Shown here: positions 1 through 9,439 of the stretch, in pieces
How positions within the stretch are numbered: the first letter of the stretch is position 1
Layout of the letters: the number at the start of each line of letters is the position of its first letter
Assembly: GCF_029428875.1 (NCBI RefSeq)
Contig: NZ_JAJSOO010000001.1
Coordinates: 3,038,001-3,102,000 of the forward strand
Origin: Streptomyces sp. JH34
GTDB lineage: Bacteria > Actinomycetota > Actinomycetes > Streptomycetales > Streptomycetaceae
Length of the DNA: 64,000 nucleotides
Direction: 5' to 3'
The notes under the pieces: generated by a model
Databases searched by the model: none
What the model saw: only the letters and a program-made list of their open reading frames with translations
What the model was told of the DNA's origin: nothing
Made by a program: the position numbers and the translations under genes

Positions 1-92
1 CGCGTGGCAGGTGCGGTGTCCGCTCCGTCACCGACCCCTACGTCCGCGCGGCCTCTCCCGAGCGCTTCACTGTCGACCCCACGCAGGCCTAG
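1..92 (+). CDS. 3' end of an unidentified protein (cut by left edge)
   Basis: An open frame enters from the left edge and stops at TAG 90-92. The visible tail ends in the residues SPERFTVDPTQA. Codons in this frame have the high third-position GC expected here, and the neighbouring lipoprotein gene converges on it so that the two stop codons overlap (89-92), a common arrangement for real genes. Only about 29 residues are visible and I do not recognise a family, so no function is proposed. Confidence 0.35.
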   Translation, partial: RGRCGVRSVTDPYVRAASPERFTVDPTQA

Positions 93-559
93 GCCTCAGG
101 GTCGACGGAAGTGCGTTTGTAGTGGCATGTGTAGGGATAGGGGTCCCCGCCGTCCGCGCGGACCGTCCCGTCCATCCACAGCTTTCCGTGCTCCAGATAG
201 AACGGCAGAGACTGATAGTCGCTGTGATTCTTGAAACTGAGCACCAGATAAGGCGTCAGGCCGGGGTCGTTGTTGACCCCATGCCATATCCCGTCGCTTG
301 AAAGACGCGTCACCTGCGAGTCCGGCACGGGGCCGTCCCACTGGACCGGAAAGTCGTTGCTGGAGAAGGTGTAGTCGTCGCGTAGCCGGACGATCGGTGA
401 CCCGCATTCCCCCTCCCCGTCCCACCGGCCGACCAGTTCGGCATGAGTGACGGCCTTCGGAGTGGGGGCGGGTTCGGCTGTCCCGCAAGCGGACGGGGCG
501 AATGCCAGCACGGTGGCAGTCGCGAGGCTGGCGCCGATGCGAAATATGTCGGATTGCAC
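89..559 (-). CDS. Putative small secreted lipoprotein, unknown function
   Basis: A 156-residue protein. I chose GTG at 559 because a GGAAG ribosome site lies 8-9 nt upstream and because this start places a lipoprotein signal directly at the N-terminus: a basic/hydrophobic stretch ending in the lipobox-like APSACG at about residues 21-26, with the Cys as probable lipidation site. A Pro/Thr-rich linker follows, then a domain with aromatic and acidic residues (WDGEGECGSP, WMDGTV). This resembles the small lipoproteins of streptomycetes that hold one beta-rich domain, but I recognise no specific family. Extracytoplasmic location is inferred from the signal. Upstream in-frame starts to 679 would bury the signal and have no better ribosome site. 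Confidence 0.6.
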   Translation of the reverse strand: MQSDIFRIGASLATATVLAFAPSACGTAEPAPTPKAVTHAELVGRWDGEGECGSPIVRLRDDYTFSSNDFPVQWDGPVPDSQVTRLSSDGIWHGVNNDPGLTPYLVLSFKNHSDYQSLPFYLEHGKLWMDGTVRADGGDPYPYTCHYKRTSVDPEA

Positions 560-1021
560 GCTGTCTGCTTCCAGCCGTTGGATGACGCCCAGTCTGCCCG
601 TCGGTGATCCGAAGGAGACGGCCTGGCCGGTGCTGGACGAGATCAGGCATTCGTTGTCACGGTGACGGTCCAGCTCCACGGCCTCGAACTCGTCCTTACC
701 CAGGCCCTTCGCGCGCCCAACCGCCCCAGGGGCCGGGAGCTCGGGCTGACTGTTGGGGACCGCTTCTTCGTCGGCGCATCCAGCGGCCCCAGCACCAGTG
801 CCCCGTCAGCCCGGACGGCGGCTCGCTGCCCGCCGACGCCACTGCGCAGCTCGTCCCCCGCGGTTACCACCTGCAGTACCTAACCCACCCCAGGCCCCTC
901 CCACGCGACTGGAGCCCTCATCCTGCCTGACGCGTCGGGGGCGAACCCGAGCGCCTCTCACTACGGAACCGACAGCCCGTTCTTCGGGTGGCTGTACTCC
1001 GCGGCCCACCGTCCACGCACG
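560..1021. other. Gene-poor stretch with a possible decayed coding remnant
   Basis: Between the lipoprotein gene and the tRNA-Tyr terminator I see no intact gene. On the plus strand, one frame from about 662 to 790 and another from about 800 to 930 (ending TGA 928-930) each show strong third-position GC. The second reads protein-like (it contains ATAQLVPRGYHLQYLTHP). This is what a coding sequence broken by a frameshift would look like. I cannot name the parent gene, and no start with a good ribosome site is visible. Confidence 0.3.
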
Positions 1022-1064
1022 AAAAAACCCCGCCCGACCTGCGGTTAAAGCAGGTCGGACGGGG
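1022..1064 (-). terminator. Intrinsic terminator of tRNA-Tyr
   Basis: Arms 1028-1042 and 1050-1064 form a 15-bp stem (one position becomes a G-U pair in the minus-strand RNA) with a 7-nt loop. On the minus strand it is followed by six T residues (1027-1022). It begins 12 nt past the tRNA 3' end, as expected for a factor-independent terminator. The run of T is rare in this GC-rich sequence. Confidence 0.85.
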
Positions 1065-1076
1065 TTTCCCGTCCTG

Positions 1077-1158
<82 letters not shown>

Positions 1159-1321
1159 TGGAACGACGCCTCGGATCCCCGTCAGGGCTCCTTGGCGACG
1201 ACGTAAACGATACCCGATACCCGGGGGTGCTACGCCACCCGGTTGATCAGCACCGGGCACGAGCGCGGGTGGCTAGGCTTTGTGCCGTACCCAACGCATA
1301 CGACGCAAGGAGCCACACGTC

Positions 1322-1810
1322 ATGGCCGACTCCAGTTTCGACATCGTCTCGAAGGTCGAGCGGCAGGAGGTCGACAACGCCCTCAATCAGGCCGCCAAGG
1401 AGATCTCCCAGCGCTACGACTTCAAGGGCACGGGCGCGTCGATCTCCTGGTCCGGCGAGAAGATCCTGATGGAGGCGAACGGCGAGGAGCGGGTCAAGGC
1501 GATCCTCGACATCTTCCAGTCCAAGCTGATCAAGCGCGGGATCTCCCTGAAGTCGCTGGACGCGGGTGAGCCGCAGCTTTCCGGCAAGGAGTACAAGATC
1601 TTCGCCACGATCGAGGAGGGCATCTCCCAGGAGAACGCCAAGAAGGTGGCCAAGATCATCCGGGACGAGGGCCCGAAGGGTGTCAAGGCGCAGGTCCAGG
1701 GCGAGGAGCTGCGGGTCAGCTCCAAGAGCCGGGACGACCTGCAGGCGGTGCAGGCGCTGATCAAGGGCAAGGACCTCGACTTCGCCGTGCAGTTCGCCAA
1801 CTACCGGTAG
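1322..1810 (+). CDS. YajQ-family nucleotide-binding protein
   Basis: A 162-residue protein opening [17 protein letters not shown], the hallmark N-terminus of the YajQ family (PF04461), and matching that family's usual length of about 160 residues throughout. YajQ proteins have two ferredoxin-like folds. Some members (for example XC_3703 of Xanthomonas) bind cyclic di-GMP and act as transcription co-factors; whether this one does is not shown by the sequence. The start at 1322 has AAGGAG 9-10 nt upstream; an in-frame ATG at 1280 lacks one. It stands alone, converging on the membrane gene at 1909, with a hairpin between them. Confidence 0.92.
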   Translation: MADSSFDIVSKVERQEVDNALNQAAKEISQRYDFKGTGASISWSGEKILMEANGEERVKAILDIFQSKLIKRGISLKSLDAGEPQLSGKEYKIFATIEEGISQENAKKVAKIIRDEGPKGVKAQVQGEELRVSSKSRDDLQAVQALIKGKDLDFAVQFANYR

Positions 1811-1843
1811 GGCGTTCGCTGCCGAGTGCAGCATGTCGCGGGC

Positions 1844-1877
1844 GGGGCGGGGCGTGCCGGGTGGCACGGCCCGCCCC
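1844..1877. terminator. Hairpin between convergent genes
   Basis: Arms 1844-1858 and 1863-1877 pair over 15 positions with one mismatch and a 4-nt loop. It lies just past the YajQ stop and faces the end of the gene at 1909, so it can serve both directions. There is no T tract, which is usual for streptomycete terminators. Confidence 0.6.
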
Positions 1878-1908
1878 GTCGCCGTGCGCGGGGCCGCGCG
1901 GGGCGCGG

Positions 1909-2181
1909 TCAGCGGCGGTCGCGGGAGTTGCCGAAGAGCAGCCGGTAGGCGATCAGCAGGACCAGGGAGCCGGCGATGGCGGCCACCCAGGTGGCCGTGT
2001 CGTAGAAGTCCGTGCTGATGGGGCGGTCGAGGAAGCGGGACGACAGCCAGCCGCCCAGGAAGGCACCCACGATCCCGATGAGGGTGGTGCCGACGATGCC
2101 GCCGGGGTCGCGGCCCGGCAGAAGGATTTTGGCTATGGCGCCGGCCAGCAGCCCCAGGATGATCCAGCTGATGATGCTCAT
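1909..2181 (-). CDS. GlsB/YeaQ/YmgE-family small membrane protein
   Basis: A 90-residue protein opening MSIISWIILGLLAGAIAK. It has three hydrophobic segments (about 5-22, 30-48, 65-85) and the Gly-rich PGRDPGGIVGTTLIGIVGAFLGG core typical in pattern of PF04226 (formerly 'transglycosylase-associated'). The family is stress-related in several bacteria; its biochemical role is unknown. The start at 2181 is preceded by AGGAAC at about 8 nt, and an upstream in-frame ATG at 2214 would add 11 hydrophilic residues atypical of the family. It lies downstream of YccF and HtpX on the same strand and may be cotranscribed with those envelope genes. Confidence 0.85.
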   Translation of the reverse strand: MSIISWIILGLLAGAIAKILLPGRDPGGIVGTTLIGIVGAFLGGWLSSRFLDRPISTDFYDTATWVAAIAGSLVLLIAYRLLFGNSRDRR

Positions 2182-2260
2182 GTTCGCGTTCCTACCCGTC
2201 GCTTGTTCCTGCAAGCCAAGACGCCTGCGCGGGCGGGCGGGTTCCGGCCGGGCCGTCCTG

Positions 2261-2653
2261 TCAGCGGGTGGCGAACGGCTGGTCGGTGCGGACGATCTCC
2301 TTGCCGAAGGGCATCAGAGAGACGGGGATCAGCTTGAAGTTCGCGATGCCCAGCGGGATTCCGATGATCGTGACGCACAGGGCGATGCCGGTGAAGATGT
2401 GGCCGAGCGCGAGCCACCAGCCGGCCAGGATCACCCACAGGACGTTGCCGATGAGGGAGCCGCCGCCGGCGTCGTGACGGTCGACGACGGTGTAGCCGAA
2501 GGGCCAGAGGGCGTAGACGCCGATGCGGAACGCGGCGACGCCGAAGGGGATGCCGATGATCGTGATGCAGAGCAGGAGTCCCGCGGCCATGTAGCCGAGG
2601 AACATCCAGAGCCCGCACAGGACCAGCCATATGACGTTCAGGATTGTCTTCAC
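2261..2653 (-). CDS. YccF-domain membrane protein
   Basis: A 130-residue protein with two tandem YccF modules (PF03733), each a hydrophobic helix followed by an ITIIGIPFG- or [13 protein letters not shown] turn (about residues 31-40 and 95-104) and a WPFG or MPFG motif. This doubled pattern is diagnostic of the family. It is an inner-membrane protein of unknown function. GTG start; the start overlaps the htpX stop (GTGA at 2650-2653), so the two are probably translationally coupled. Confidence 0.88.
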   Translation of the reverse strand: MKTILNVIWLVLCGLWMFLGYMAAGLLLCITIIGIPFGVAAFRIGVYALWPFGYTVVDRHDAGGGSLIGNVLWVILAGWWLALGHIFTGIALCVTIIGIPLGIANFKLIPVSLMPFGKEIVRTDQPFATR

Positions 2654-3513
2654 GGTCGATAACCTGCCATCTGCTCGAGTCGGGCGATGCGATCGGCCAT
2701 GGGCGGATGGGTGGAGAACATCTTGGACATGCCCTGGCCGGGACGGAACGGGTTCGCGATCATCATGTGACTCGCGGTCTCGATCCGTGGTTCGGGTGGG
2801 AGCGGAAGCTGCTTGGTCCCGGCGTCGAGCTTGCGCAGGGCGGACGCCAGGGCGAGGGGGTCACCGGTGAGCTGGGCGCCGGACGCGTCGGCCTGGTACT
2901 CACGGGAGCGGCTCACGGCGAGCTGGATCACGGAGGCGGCGAGCGGGCCGAGGATCATGACGAGGAGCATCCCCAGGAGGCCGGGGCCGTCGTCGTCGTC
3001 GGACCGGCCCACGGGGATGAGCCATGCGAAGTTGACGAGGAACATCACGACCGAGGCGAGGGCGCCCGCGACGGACGAGATGAGGATGTCGCGGTTGTAG
3101 ACGTGGCTCAGCTCGTGCCCGAGGACGCCGCGCAGTTCACGCTCGTCGAGGATCTGGAGGATCCCCTCGGTGCAGCACACGGCGGCGTTGCGCGGGTTCC
3201 TGCCGGTGGCGAAGGCGTTGGGCGCCTGGGTCGGGGAGATGTAGAGCCGGGGCATGGGCTGACGGGCCGCCGTCGAGAGCTCGCGCACGGTGCGGTAGAG
3301 CTGCGGGGCCTCGAATTCGCTGACCGGTCGTGCCCTCATGGCGCGCAGGGCGAGCCTGTCGCTGTTCCAGTACGCGTAGGCGTTGGTCGCGAGCGCGACG
3401 AGAACGGCCACGACGAGGCCGGTCCGTCCGAAGAAGCTGCCGATGACGATGATGAGGGCCGAGAGGCCCCCGAGGAGTACAGCGGTTTTCAGCCCGTTGT
3501 GCCGGCGGTGCAC
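2650..3513 (-). CDS. htpX: Zinc metalloprotease HtpX
   Basis: A 287-residue M48-family membrane protease that degrades misfolded membrane proteins. The zinc site is complete: HELSH in [13 protein letters not shown], plus a downstream Glu in [10 protein letters not shown]. Transmembrane segments lie near residues 8-45 and 150-205, as in E. coli HtpX (about 290 residues). GTG 3513 was chosen because an AGGAGGG ribosome site lies about 6 nt upstream; an upstream ATG at 3567 would add 18 residues atypical of the family. It is first in a group with the YccF and GlsB/YeaQ-like genes, suggesting a shared envelope-stress role. Confidence 0.92.
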   Translation of the reverse strand: MHRRHNGLKTAVLLGGLSALIIVIGSFFGRTGLVVAVLVALATNAYAYWNSDRLALRAMRARPVSEFEAPQLYRTVRELSTAARQPMPRLYISPTQAPNAFATGRNPRNAAVCCTEGILQILDERELRGVLGHELSHVYNRDILISSVAGALASVVMFLVNFAWLIPVGRSDDDDGPGLLGMLLVMILGPLAASVIQLAVSRSREYQADASGAQLTGDPLALASALRKLDAGTKQLPLPPEPRIETASHMMIANPFRPGQGMSKMFSTHPPMADRIARLEQMAGYRP

Positions 3514-3560
3514 GGTACGCCCTCCTAAGTGGTGCAGCAGGGGAACCCTTGCTCGGTGGT

Positions 3561-3597
3561 GCTCCACTCCCCAGTGGAGCCTCCCGTACTGGTCAAC
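3561..3597 (-). promoter_or_regulatory. Candidate htpX promoter/leader hairpin
   Basis: A -35-like TTGACC on the minus strand (3597-3592) lies upstream of a perfect 8-bp inverted repeat (3561-3568 with 3573-3580), 47 nt before the htpX start. The hairpin could be an operator or a leader structure. No convincing -10 hexamer is visible at the usual spacing, so this is tentative. Confidence 0.3.
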
Positions 3598-3651
3598 GCG
3601 AGGCGAGGGAAGCTAGTTCCCTTGTGCGAGGTGGCCGGGGGCACAGGCAGA

Positions 3652-3679
3652 AGGGGCGGATCCGGTCGGATCCGCCCCT
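3652..3679 (-). terminator. Terminator hairpin downstream of mscL
   Basis: A perfect 12-bp stem (3652-3663 with 3668-3679) with loop GGTC, 56 nt past the mscL stop and before the htpX promoter region. GC-rich with no T tract. Its place between two same-strand genes suggests it insulates htpX from mscL transcription. Confidence 0.7.
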
Positions 3680-3734
3680 GGGCCGTACGGGTGGCCTGTC
3701 CGCCGCGGACGGGTGGAACCCCCGCGGCGGTGCG

Positions 3735-4199
3735 TCAGCGCTGCGCGGGGAGTCCCGCGAGGGCGCGGGCCTCGGCGTCCGGCTCCACGTCACTGGTGCA
3801 GTGCGCGCAGCGGGTGGCGACGGCGGGGATCTCGGTGAAGCAGCGGGGGCAGTCGCGCAGGGCGGCCTTGATGTCCGCCTTCTGCTCCTCCTCCTTAGCC
3901 GTGAAGCGGTTCTGGACCTTGGCCATCGGCAGGACGACCAGGAAGTAGAGGACCGCTGCGGTGATGATGAAGGCGATGGCGGCGCTGATGAAGAGGCCGT
4001 AGGGGAACTCCACGCCGTCGACGGTGTAGGAGGCCTTGCTGAAGTCGCCCGTACCCCGTGTGAAGAGACCGATCAGCGGCACGATGAACGCGTTGCTGAA
4101 GCCGGTGACGACGGCGGTGAAGGCGGCTCCCACGGCGAGGCCGATGGCCATGGAAATGACGTTCCCGCGGAGGATGAAGTCCTTGAAACCGTTCAGCAC
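3735..4199 (-). CDS. mscL: Large-conductance mechanosensitive channel, MscL type, with zinc-ribbon-like tail
   Basis: A 154-residue protein. Residues 1-95 are a standard MscL: start VLNGFKDFILRGNVISMA, a first helix with the glycine-rich pore line, a periplasmic loop, and a second helix (AAIAFIITAAVLYFLVV). MscL opens under hypo-osmotic membrane tension. Unusually, the tail (about residues 118-140) has CPRC and, ten residues later, CAHC, a four-cysteine zinc-ribbon-like pattern replacing the usual C-terminal helical bundle region. GTG 4199 fits the family N-terminus and has AGAGGAG at 8 nt; an ATG at 4238 would add 13 residues. It follows nuoN2 by 129 nt on the same strand. Confidence 0.9.
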   Translation of the reverse strand: MLNGFKDFILRGNVISMAIGLAVGAAFTAVVTGFSNAFIVPLIGLFTRGTGDFSKASYTVDGVEFPYGLFISAAIAFIITAAVLYFLVVLPMAKVQNRFTAKEEEQKADIKAALRDCPRCFTEIPAVATRCAHCTSDVEPDAEARALAGLPAQR

Positions 4200-4328
4200 C
4201 GCTCTGACTCCTCTGTGCTCTTCGTGCGTGCTCTTCATACGTGCTCGTCTTGCGTGCGCTGTTACGTGACCTGTGCACGCAAGACCATGCCCTGTGCACG
4301 GCTCCACGGGCAAGCCGGTCGGGGCTGG

Positions 4329-5864
4329 TCAGAAGAGGCTGACGGCGGCGAATCGGAGGATGAGCTGGGGCGCGCCCGACAGTGTGATTCCGGCTACGGC
4401 GGTGAGGGCGATCGCCAGGGTGAGCGGGGCGGGGGCCCTGTGCCGGGGTGCGGGGGACGCCGCCCCGGCCGCCGTGTCCGGCTCCGGGGCCACGAAGAGC
4501 GCGGCGGTCCACCGGAGGTAGTAGTAGAGCGCGATCACCACGTTGACGGCCATGACGACGGCGAGCCAGCCGAGTCCGGCGTCGACGGCCGCGGAGAAGA
4601 CCGTGACCTTGGCGAAGAGGCCGATGATGCCGGGCGGCAGGCCCGCCAGGCAGAGCAGGAAGAAGCCCATGGCGAGCGCGGCCAGGGGGCGGGCGGCGTA
4701 GAGGCCGCGATAGTCGCTCAGGCGGTTGCCGGGGTGGCTGCGGGCGACGAGCGCGGCCACGGCGAAGGCCCCGAGGTTCACCACGGCGTACATCAGGGCG
4801 TAGGCGACGGTGGAGCCGATCTGCTCGTCGCTGGAGTACGCGGCGGCGGCGATCGGCACGAGCAGGTAGCCGGCCTGGCCGACGGACGACCAGGCGAGGA
4901 GGCGTACGGCGCTGCGGGCGCGGGTGGCGGTCTGCCGGAGCGCCGCGACGTTGCCGATGGTCATGGTGAGCGCGGCCAGGACGGCCAGCGCGGGCCCCCA
5001 GACGTCGGCGTACGACGGGAAGCCGATCACCGTGACGAGGACGAGGCCCGAGAAGCCGACCGCCTTGCCGACGACCGAGAGGTAGGCGGCGATGGGGAGC
5101 GGCGCTCCCACGTAGGTGTCGGGGACCCAGAAGTGGAACGGCGCGGCGGCGGTCTTGAAGGCGAAGCCGACGAGGGTGAGCACGACGCCGGCTTCGGCGA
5201 GCGTGGAGAACCTGCCCGGTACGTCGTCGAGGCGGGCGGCGATCTCCGTGAGGTGCATGGTCCCGGTCGTCGCGTAGACGAAGCTGACGCCCAGGAGCAT
5301 GACGGCGGTGGCGACGACGGAGGAGAGGAAGAACTTCAGGGCCGCTTCGGAGGAGCGCCGGTCGCCACGCTTGATGCCGACGAGCGCGAACGCGGGGAGC
5401 GAGGCGACTTCGAGGGCGATGACGAGGGTGGTGAGGTCCCGGGCCGCGGGCAGCAGGGCGGCGCCCGAGGCGGAGGCGAGCAGGAGGAACCAGAATTCGC
5501 CGGCGGGGAGCTTGCGGGTGTCGCCGATCGAGAGCAGGGCGGTGAGCAGGGCTCCGCCGAGTACGAGGGCCTGGATGACGAGCGCGAAGTGGTCGGCGGT
5601 GTAGCTGCAGGCCTGCGACCCGTCGGTGAGGCAGAAGGTGGACCGGTCGCCGGCCCGCAGCGGGACGAGCGCCGCGAGGGCGGCGACGAGTCCCGCGACG
5701 GCCCCGTAGCCGAGGAGCGGCTTGTGCCGTCCGGCCACGAAGAGGTCGGCGACGAGGACGATCAGGGCCACGGACGCCGCGATGACGGGGGGCGCGATCG
5801 CGAGCCAGTCGACGGACTGGACGAGGCTCGCCGCCCCGGTTGCGCTGTCGGCTGCCACGGTCAC
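4329..5864 (-). CDS. nuoN2: Complex I subunit N, second copy
   Basis: A 511-residue polytopic membrane protein of the antiporter-like type (Proton_antipo_M). A membrane glutamate sits in VIALEVASLPAFALVG and the AYSS-like segment appears as LLAWSSVGQAGYLL. In complex I, NuoN, M and L are the proton-pumping modules of the membrane arm. GTG start overlaps the nuoM2 stop (GTGA 5861-5864) and has AGGAGG 7 nt upstream. Last gene of the partial nuo operon. Compared with the window's other NuoN (554 residues) it is shorter, with a hydrophilic stretch before the last helix. Confidence 0.9.
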   Translation of the reverse strand: MTVAADSATGAASLVQSVDWLAIAPPVIAASVALIVLVADLFVAGRHKPLLGYGAVAGLVAALAALVPLRAGDRSTFCLTDGSQACSYTADHFALVIQALVLGGALLTALLSIGDTRKLPAGEFWFLLLASASGAALLPAARDLTTLVIALEVASLPAFALVGIKRGDRRSSEAALKFFLSSVVATAVMLLGVSFVYATTGTMHLTEIAARLDDVPGRFSTLAEAGVVLTLVGFAFKTAAAPFHFWVPDTYVGAPLPIAAYLSVVGKAVGFSGLVLVTVIGFPSYADVWGPALAVLAALTMTIGNVAALRQTATRARSAVRLLAWSSVGQAGYLLVPIAAAAYSSDEQIGSTVAYALMYAVVNLGAFAVAALVARSHPGNRLSDYRGLYAARPLAALAMGFFLLCLAGLPPGIIGLFAKVTVFSAAVDAGLGWLAVVMAVNVVIALYYYLRWTAALFVAPEPDTAAGAASPAPRHRAPAPLTLAIALTAVAGITLSGAPQLILRFAAVSLF

Positions 5865-7435
5865 GACTTGCCTCCTGCGAGGAGCTTCTGCACGGCCGGG
5901 TCGGTGAGGCCGAGGAGGACGGCGGGCCAGAGTCCGGCGAGGACGGTCAGGGCGGCGAGCGGCGTCCAGGCGGCGATCTCGTAGTGCTGGATGTCGGCGA
6001 CCGGGTGGGGTTGCTCACGCTGCTCGCCCATGCAGACGCGGCGTACGACGATCAGCATGTACGCGGCCGTGAGCAGGGTGCCGAGGGCTCCGATGGACAT
6101 GAAGGTGAGGAAGGCGGGGCGGCTGAGTCCCTCGGCGGGGTCGAAGGCGCCGAACAGCGTGAGCATCTCACCCCAGAACCCGGCGAGGCCGGGGAGCCCG
6201 AGGGAGGCGACGGCCGCGAATGCGAGGAGGCCGCCGAGCCGGGGCGCGCGGCCGTAGAGGGCGGCGCCGGTGGCCCCGGACAGGGTGTCGAGGTCCGCCG
6301 TGCCGTAGCGGTCCTTGACGGCGCCGACCAGGAAGAACAGCAGTCCGGTGATGAGGCCGTGGGCGATGTTCGCGAACAGTGCGCCGTTCACACCGGTCGG
6401 GGTCATGGTCGCGATGCCGAGGAGCACGAAGCCCATGTGGCCGACGGAGGAGTAGGCGATGAGGCGCTTGAGGTCGCCCTTGGCTCCGGGCCGGGCGAGG
6501 GCTAGGCAGGCGAGGGAGCCGTAGATGATGCCGACGACCGCGAACGCCGCGAGGTAGGGCGCGAAGGTCTGCATCCCGTCGGGGGCGACGGGGAGCAGGA
6601 TACGGACGAAGCCGTACGTTCCCATCTTCAGCAGGACGCCTGCGAGGAGGACGGAGCCGACGGTCGGGGCTGCGGTGTGGGCGTCGGGCAGCCAGCTGTG
6701 CAGGGGCCACATCGGGGTCTTCACGGCCAGCCCGACGCCGACCGCCAGTACGGCGATGACCTGCACGGATGCGGTGAGGCCGCGGCCGTTGTCAGTGGCG
6801 AGTGCCACCATGTCGAAGGTGCCGCTCTCCAGTCCGATGAGGAGCAGCCCCAGCAGCATGACCACGGAGCCGAGCAGGGTGTAGAGGATGAACTTCCAGG
6901 CGGCGGGCTGCTTCCGGTCGCCGCCCCAGCGGGCGATGAGGAAGTACATCGGGATGAGGACCATCTCGAAGGCCAGGAAGAACAGCAGCAGGTCGAGGAC
7001 GGCGAAGGTGGCCAGGGTGCCGGACTCGAGGACGAGGACGAGTGCGACGAAGGCCTTCGGGGAGGGGCCTGCGGGGGGCTTGAAGTAGCTGTAGAGGGCG
7101 CAGAGGAACGTCAGCAGCGCGGTCAGCACGAGAAGGGGGAGCGAGATGCCGTCGGTGCCGAGGTGGATCCGGACGTCGAGTGCCGGGATCCAGCTGATGT
7201 CCGTGGTGGCCTGCATCTTCGACGGGTGGTCGTGGTCGAATCCCGCGGCGAGGACGAGCGCGGCGACGAGCACGGCGCCGGTGACGGTCACGCCGTGGCG
7301 CAGCACGGCCTGGTCGGGGTTCCTGCCCTTGAGCCCGGGAGGGGCGGGCAGGAGCGCGGCGACCGCGCCGAGGAGCGGGGCGACGACGACGAACGCCAGA
7401 AGGAACTGCATCACGGATGCGCTGATATCGAACAC
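5861..7435 (-). CDS. nuoM2: Complex I subunit M, second copy
   Basis: A 524-residue antiporter-like subunit. The conserved glutamate of the ion channel is in LAFEMVLIPMYFLIARWGG and the conserved lysine in LLKMGTYGFVRI; the AYSSVGHMGFVLLG segment is intact. This is the NuoM family's usual length. The key channel residues are retained, so proton translocation is plausible. GTG start 3 nt after the nuoL2 stop; its stop overlaps the nuoN2 start. Confidence 0.92.
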   Translation of the reverse strand: MFDISASVMQFLLAFVVVAPLLGAVAALLPAPPGLKGRNPDQAVLRHGVTVTGAVLVAALVLAAGFDHDHPSKMQATTDISWIPALDVRIHLGTDGISLPLLVLTALLTFLCALYSYFKPPAGPSPKAFVALVLVLESGTLATFAVLDLLLFFLAFEMVLIPMYFLIARWGGDRKQPAAWKFILYTLLGSVVMLLGLLLIGLESGTFDMVALATDNGRGLTASVQVIAVLAVGVGLAVKTPMWPLHSWLPDAHTAAPTVGSVLLAGVLLKMGTYGFVRILLPVAPDGMQTFAPYLAAFAVVGIIYGSLACLALARPGAKGDLKRLIAYSSVGHMGFVLLGIATMTPTGVNGALFANIAHGLITGLLFFLVGAVKDRYGTADLDTLSGATGAALYGRAPRLGGLLAFAAVASLGLPGLAGFWGEMLTLFGAFDPAEGLSRPAFLTFMSIGALGTLLTAAYMLIVVRRVCMGEQREQPHPVADIQHYEIAAWTPLAALTVLAGLWPAVLLGLTDPAVQKLLAGGKS

Positions 7436-7438
7436 GGC

Positions 7439-9439
7439 TCACGCCCCGGCGTAGACGTTGGCAAAGACGACGGCGGCGATCGCCAGGACAAGGGTTCCGG
7501 CGAGCAGCGCGCCCAGGTAGGTCTGCACGTTGCCGGTCTGGGCGCGGCGGACCAGGGTGCCGAGTCCGCGGGCGATGCCGCCCGAGCCGCGCACGTAGGT
7601 GTCGACCACCTCACGGTCCAGGAAGCGCACCAGCTGCGCGGCGGCGGCCGTGGGGCGGACGAACAGTGCCGTGTACAGGGCGTCCAGGTGGAAGCCGGTG
7701 ACCGCGTGGCGGTGCAGCGGGCCCAGCAGGAGCCTGCCGGGGTCCGACGGGTCCGGGGCGCCCGCGATGGTGCCGTACGCCGCGGTGTGCGAGGCGATCG
7801 CCTCGGCCTCCACGAGGGCGGGTTCGGCGTCGGGGTGGGCGGCGACCGCGCCGACCGGGGGACGTTCGGCGAGCGCTGTGGTGTGGCGCCATGCCCCGTA
7901 GGTGACGAGCCCGCCGACGAGCCCGACACCGGTGGAGAGGACGGCGGTCGTGAGGGAGGGGGCGAGGCTGTGTCCGTCGAACCAGTCGATGAGGACACCG
8001 GTGGTGAGGCCGAAGGCGATCGTGGGGACGGCCAGTACCCAGAGGACGGAGGTCATCGCGAGGGGCTGCCTGCCGTGGTCGGCGGCCTCGGGACCGCGGC
8101 CCCGGAAGGCGAGGAGCCACAGCCGGGTGGCGTAGGCGGCGGTGAGGACCGCGGCGGCGAGTCCGGCGACGAGGACCAGCCAGCCGGCTGCCGCCGGGGC
8201 GACGTCGCGGTCTCCGAAGGCGGTGTGCTCGGCGGCGACGAGGACGGCTTCCTTGGAGAAGAAGCCGGCGAACGGAGGGATGGCGGCCAGCGCGAGGAGC
8301 GCGACGGTCATCGTCCAGAAGGCGTCGGGGATGCGCTTGGTCAGGCCGCTCATGCGGGACATGGCGGCGAGTGAGTTGGTGCCCGCCGCGTGGATGACGA
8401 CACCGGCCGCGAGGAACAGGACGGCCTTGAACGCACCGTGCGAGATGAGGTGGAAGACGGCGGCCCCGCGGTCGCCGACGGCCAGGGCGCCGGACATGTA
8501 GCCGAGCTGGCCGATGGTCGAGTAGGCGAGCACACGCTTGATGTCGTCCTGTGCCAGTGCGGCGAGTCCGGAGCCGATCATCGTGACGGCGGCCATCGCC
8601 GCGAGGACGACGAGGGCGGCGCCGGAGGCGGCGAACACGGGGAGGAGCCGGGCCACGAAGTAGATTCCGGCGGCGACCATCGTCGCGGCGTGGATGAGCG
8701 CGGAGACGGGGGTGGGGCCGGCCATCGCGTCGGGCAGCCAGGTGTGCAGCGGGAACTGCGCGGACTTCCCCGCGACCCCGGCGAGGAGCAGCAGGGCGAT
8801 GAGGGTGGGGTGGTCGAGCCCGCCGTTGCCGACGGCGGCCAGGATGCCGGTGATGCGGAACGTACCGGTGTCCGCGGCGAGTGCGAACAGGCCGATGAGG
8901 AAGGGCACGTCGCCGAGCTTGGTGACGAGGAAGGCCTTGAGGGAGGCCGCGCGCGCCTCGGGGGTCTCCCAGTAGTGGCCGACGAGGAAGTACGAGCAGA
9001 TGCCCATGATCTCCCAGCCGACCAGGAGCACCATGAGGTCGCCGGAGTAGACGACGAGCAGCATCGCGGAGGTGAACAGGGAGACGAGGGCCGCGTACGA
9101 GGGGTAGCGGGCGTCGTCCTTGAGGTACGCCGTCGAGTAGACCTGGACGCAGGTGGCGACGAGCCCGACGAGGACGGCGACGAGGACGGCGAAGCCGTCC
9201 AGGTGCAGGGCCAGGTCGATCGGGACCGAGCCGGTGGGGGTCAGCCGGGTCACGGCGTCGATGGGCCGGCCGCCGCCCTGGCGTGACGCGACGAGGACCG
9301 CGAGGACGGCGGCGGCGAGAGTCGGCAGCACCGCGAGGGGGCGGACGAAGCCGGGCGCGGTGCGGCCCAGGAGGAGTCCTGCGGCGGCCCCCAGGAAGGG
9401 GAGGAGGGGGACGAGGACGGCGAGGGTCGTGGTGGTCAC
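7439..9439 (-). CDS. nuoL2: Complex I subunit L, second copy
   Basis: A 666-residue antiporter-like subunit with the NuoL N-terminal domain, [40 protein letters not shown] and [16 protein letters not shown], followed by the C-terminal region that in complex I forms the long lateral helix. Similar in length to the window's other NuoL (639). GTG start overlaps the nuoK2 stop (GTGA 9436-9439). The channel Glu and the His-rich amphipathic parts look intact, so the pump module should be functional. Confidence 0.92.
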   Translation of the reverse strand: MTTTTLAVLVPLLPFLGAAAGLLLGRTAPGFVRPLAVLPTLAAAVLAVLVASRQGGGRPIDAVTRLTPTGSVPIDLALHLDGFAVLVAVLVGLVATCVQVYSTAYLKDDARYPSYAALVSLFTSAMLLVVYSGDLMVLLVGWEIMGICSYFLVGHYWETPEARAASLKAFLVTKLGDVPFLIGLFALAADTGTFRITGILAAVGNGGLDHPTLIALLLLAGVAGKSAQFPLHTWLPDAMAGPTPVSALIHAATMVAAGIYFVARLLPVFAASGAALVVLAAMAAVTMIGSGLAALAQDDIKRVLAYSTIGQLGYMSGALAVGDRGAAVFHLISHGAFKAVLFLAAGVVIHAAGTNSLAAMSRMSGLTKRIPDAFWTMTVALLALAAIPPFAGFFSKEAVLVAAEHTAFGDRDVAPAAAGWLVLVAGLAAAVLTAAYATRLWLLAFRGRGPEAADHGRQPLAMTSVLWVLAVPTIAFGLTTGVLIDWFDGHSLAPSLTTAVLSTGVGLVGGLVTYGAWRHTTALAERPPVGAVAAHPDAEPALVEAEAIASHTAAYGTIAGAPDPSDPGRLLLGPLHRHAVTGFHLDALYTALFVRPTAAAAQLVRFLDREVVDTYVRGSGGIARGLGTLVRRAQTGNVQTYLGALLAGTLVLAIAAVVFANVYAGA

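Noticed and set aside
4269..4303. Repeated CTGTGCACG motifs upstream of mscL
   Set aside because: Two short direct copies around GTGCAC; too short and without a plausible regulator to call an operator.
3549..5984. Very long open frame (about 810 codons) opposite mscL and nuoN2
   Set aside because: Its Gly/Glu/Asp-rich, hydrophilic product mirrors the antisense of GC-rich membrane-protein genes. The minus-strand genes have family matches, ribosome sites and correct codon bias.
6677..9286. Long plus-strand frames opposite nuoM2/nuoL2
   Set aside because: Antisense shadows of the nuo genes with no ribosome sites and no recognisable domains.
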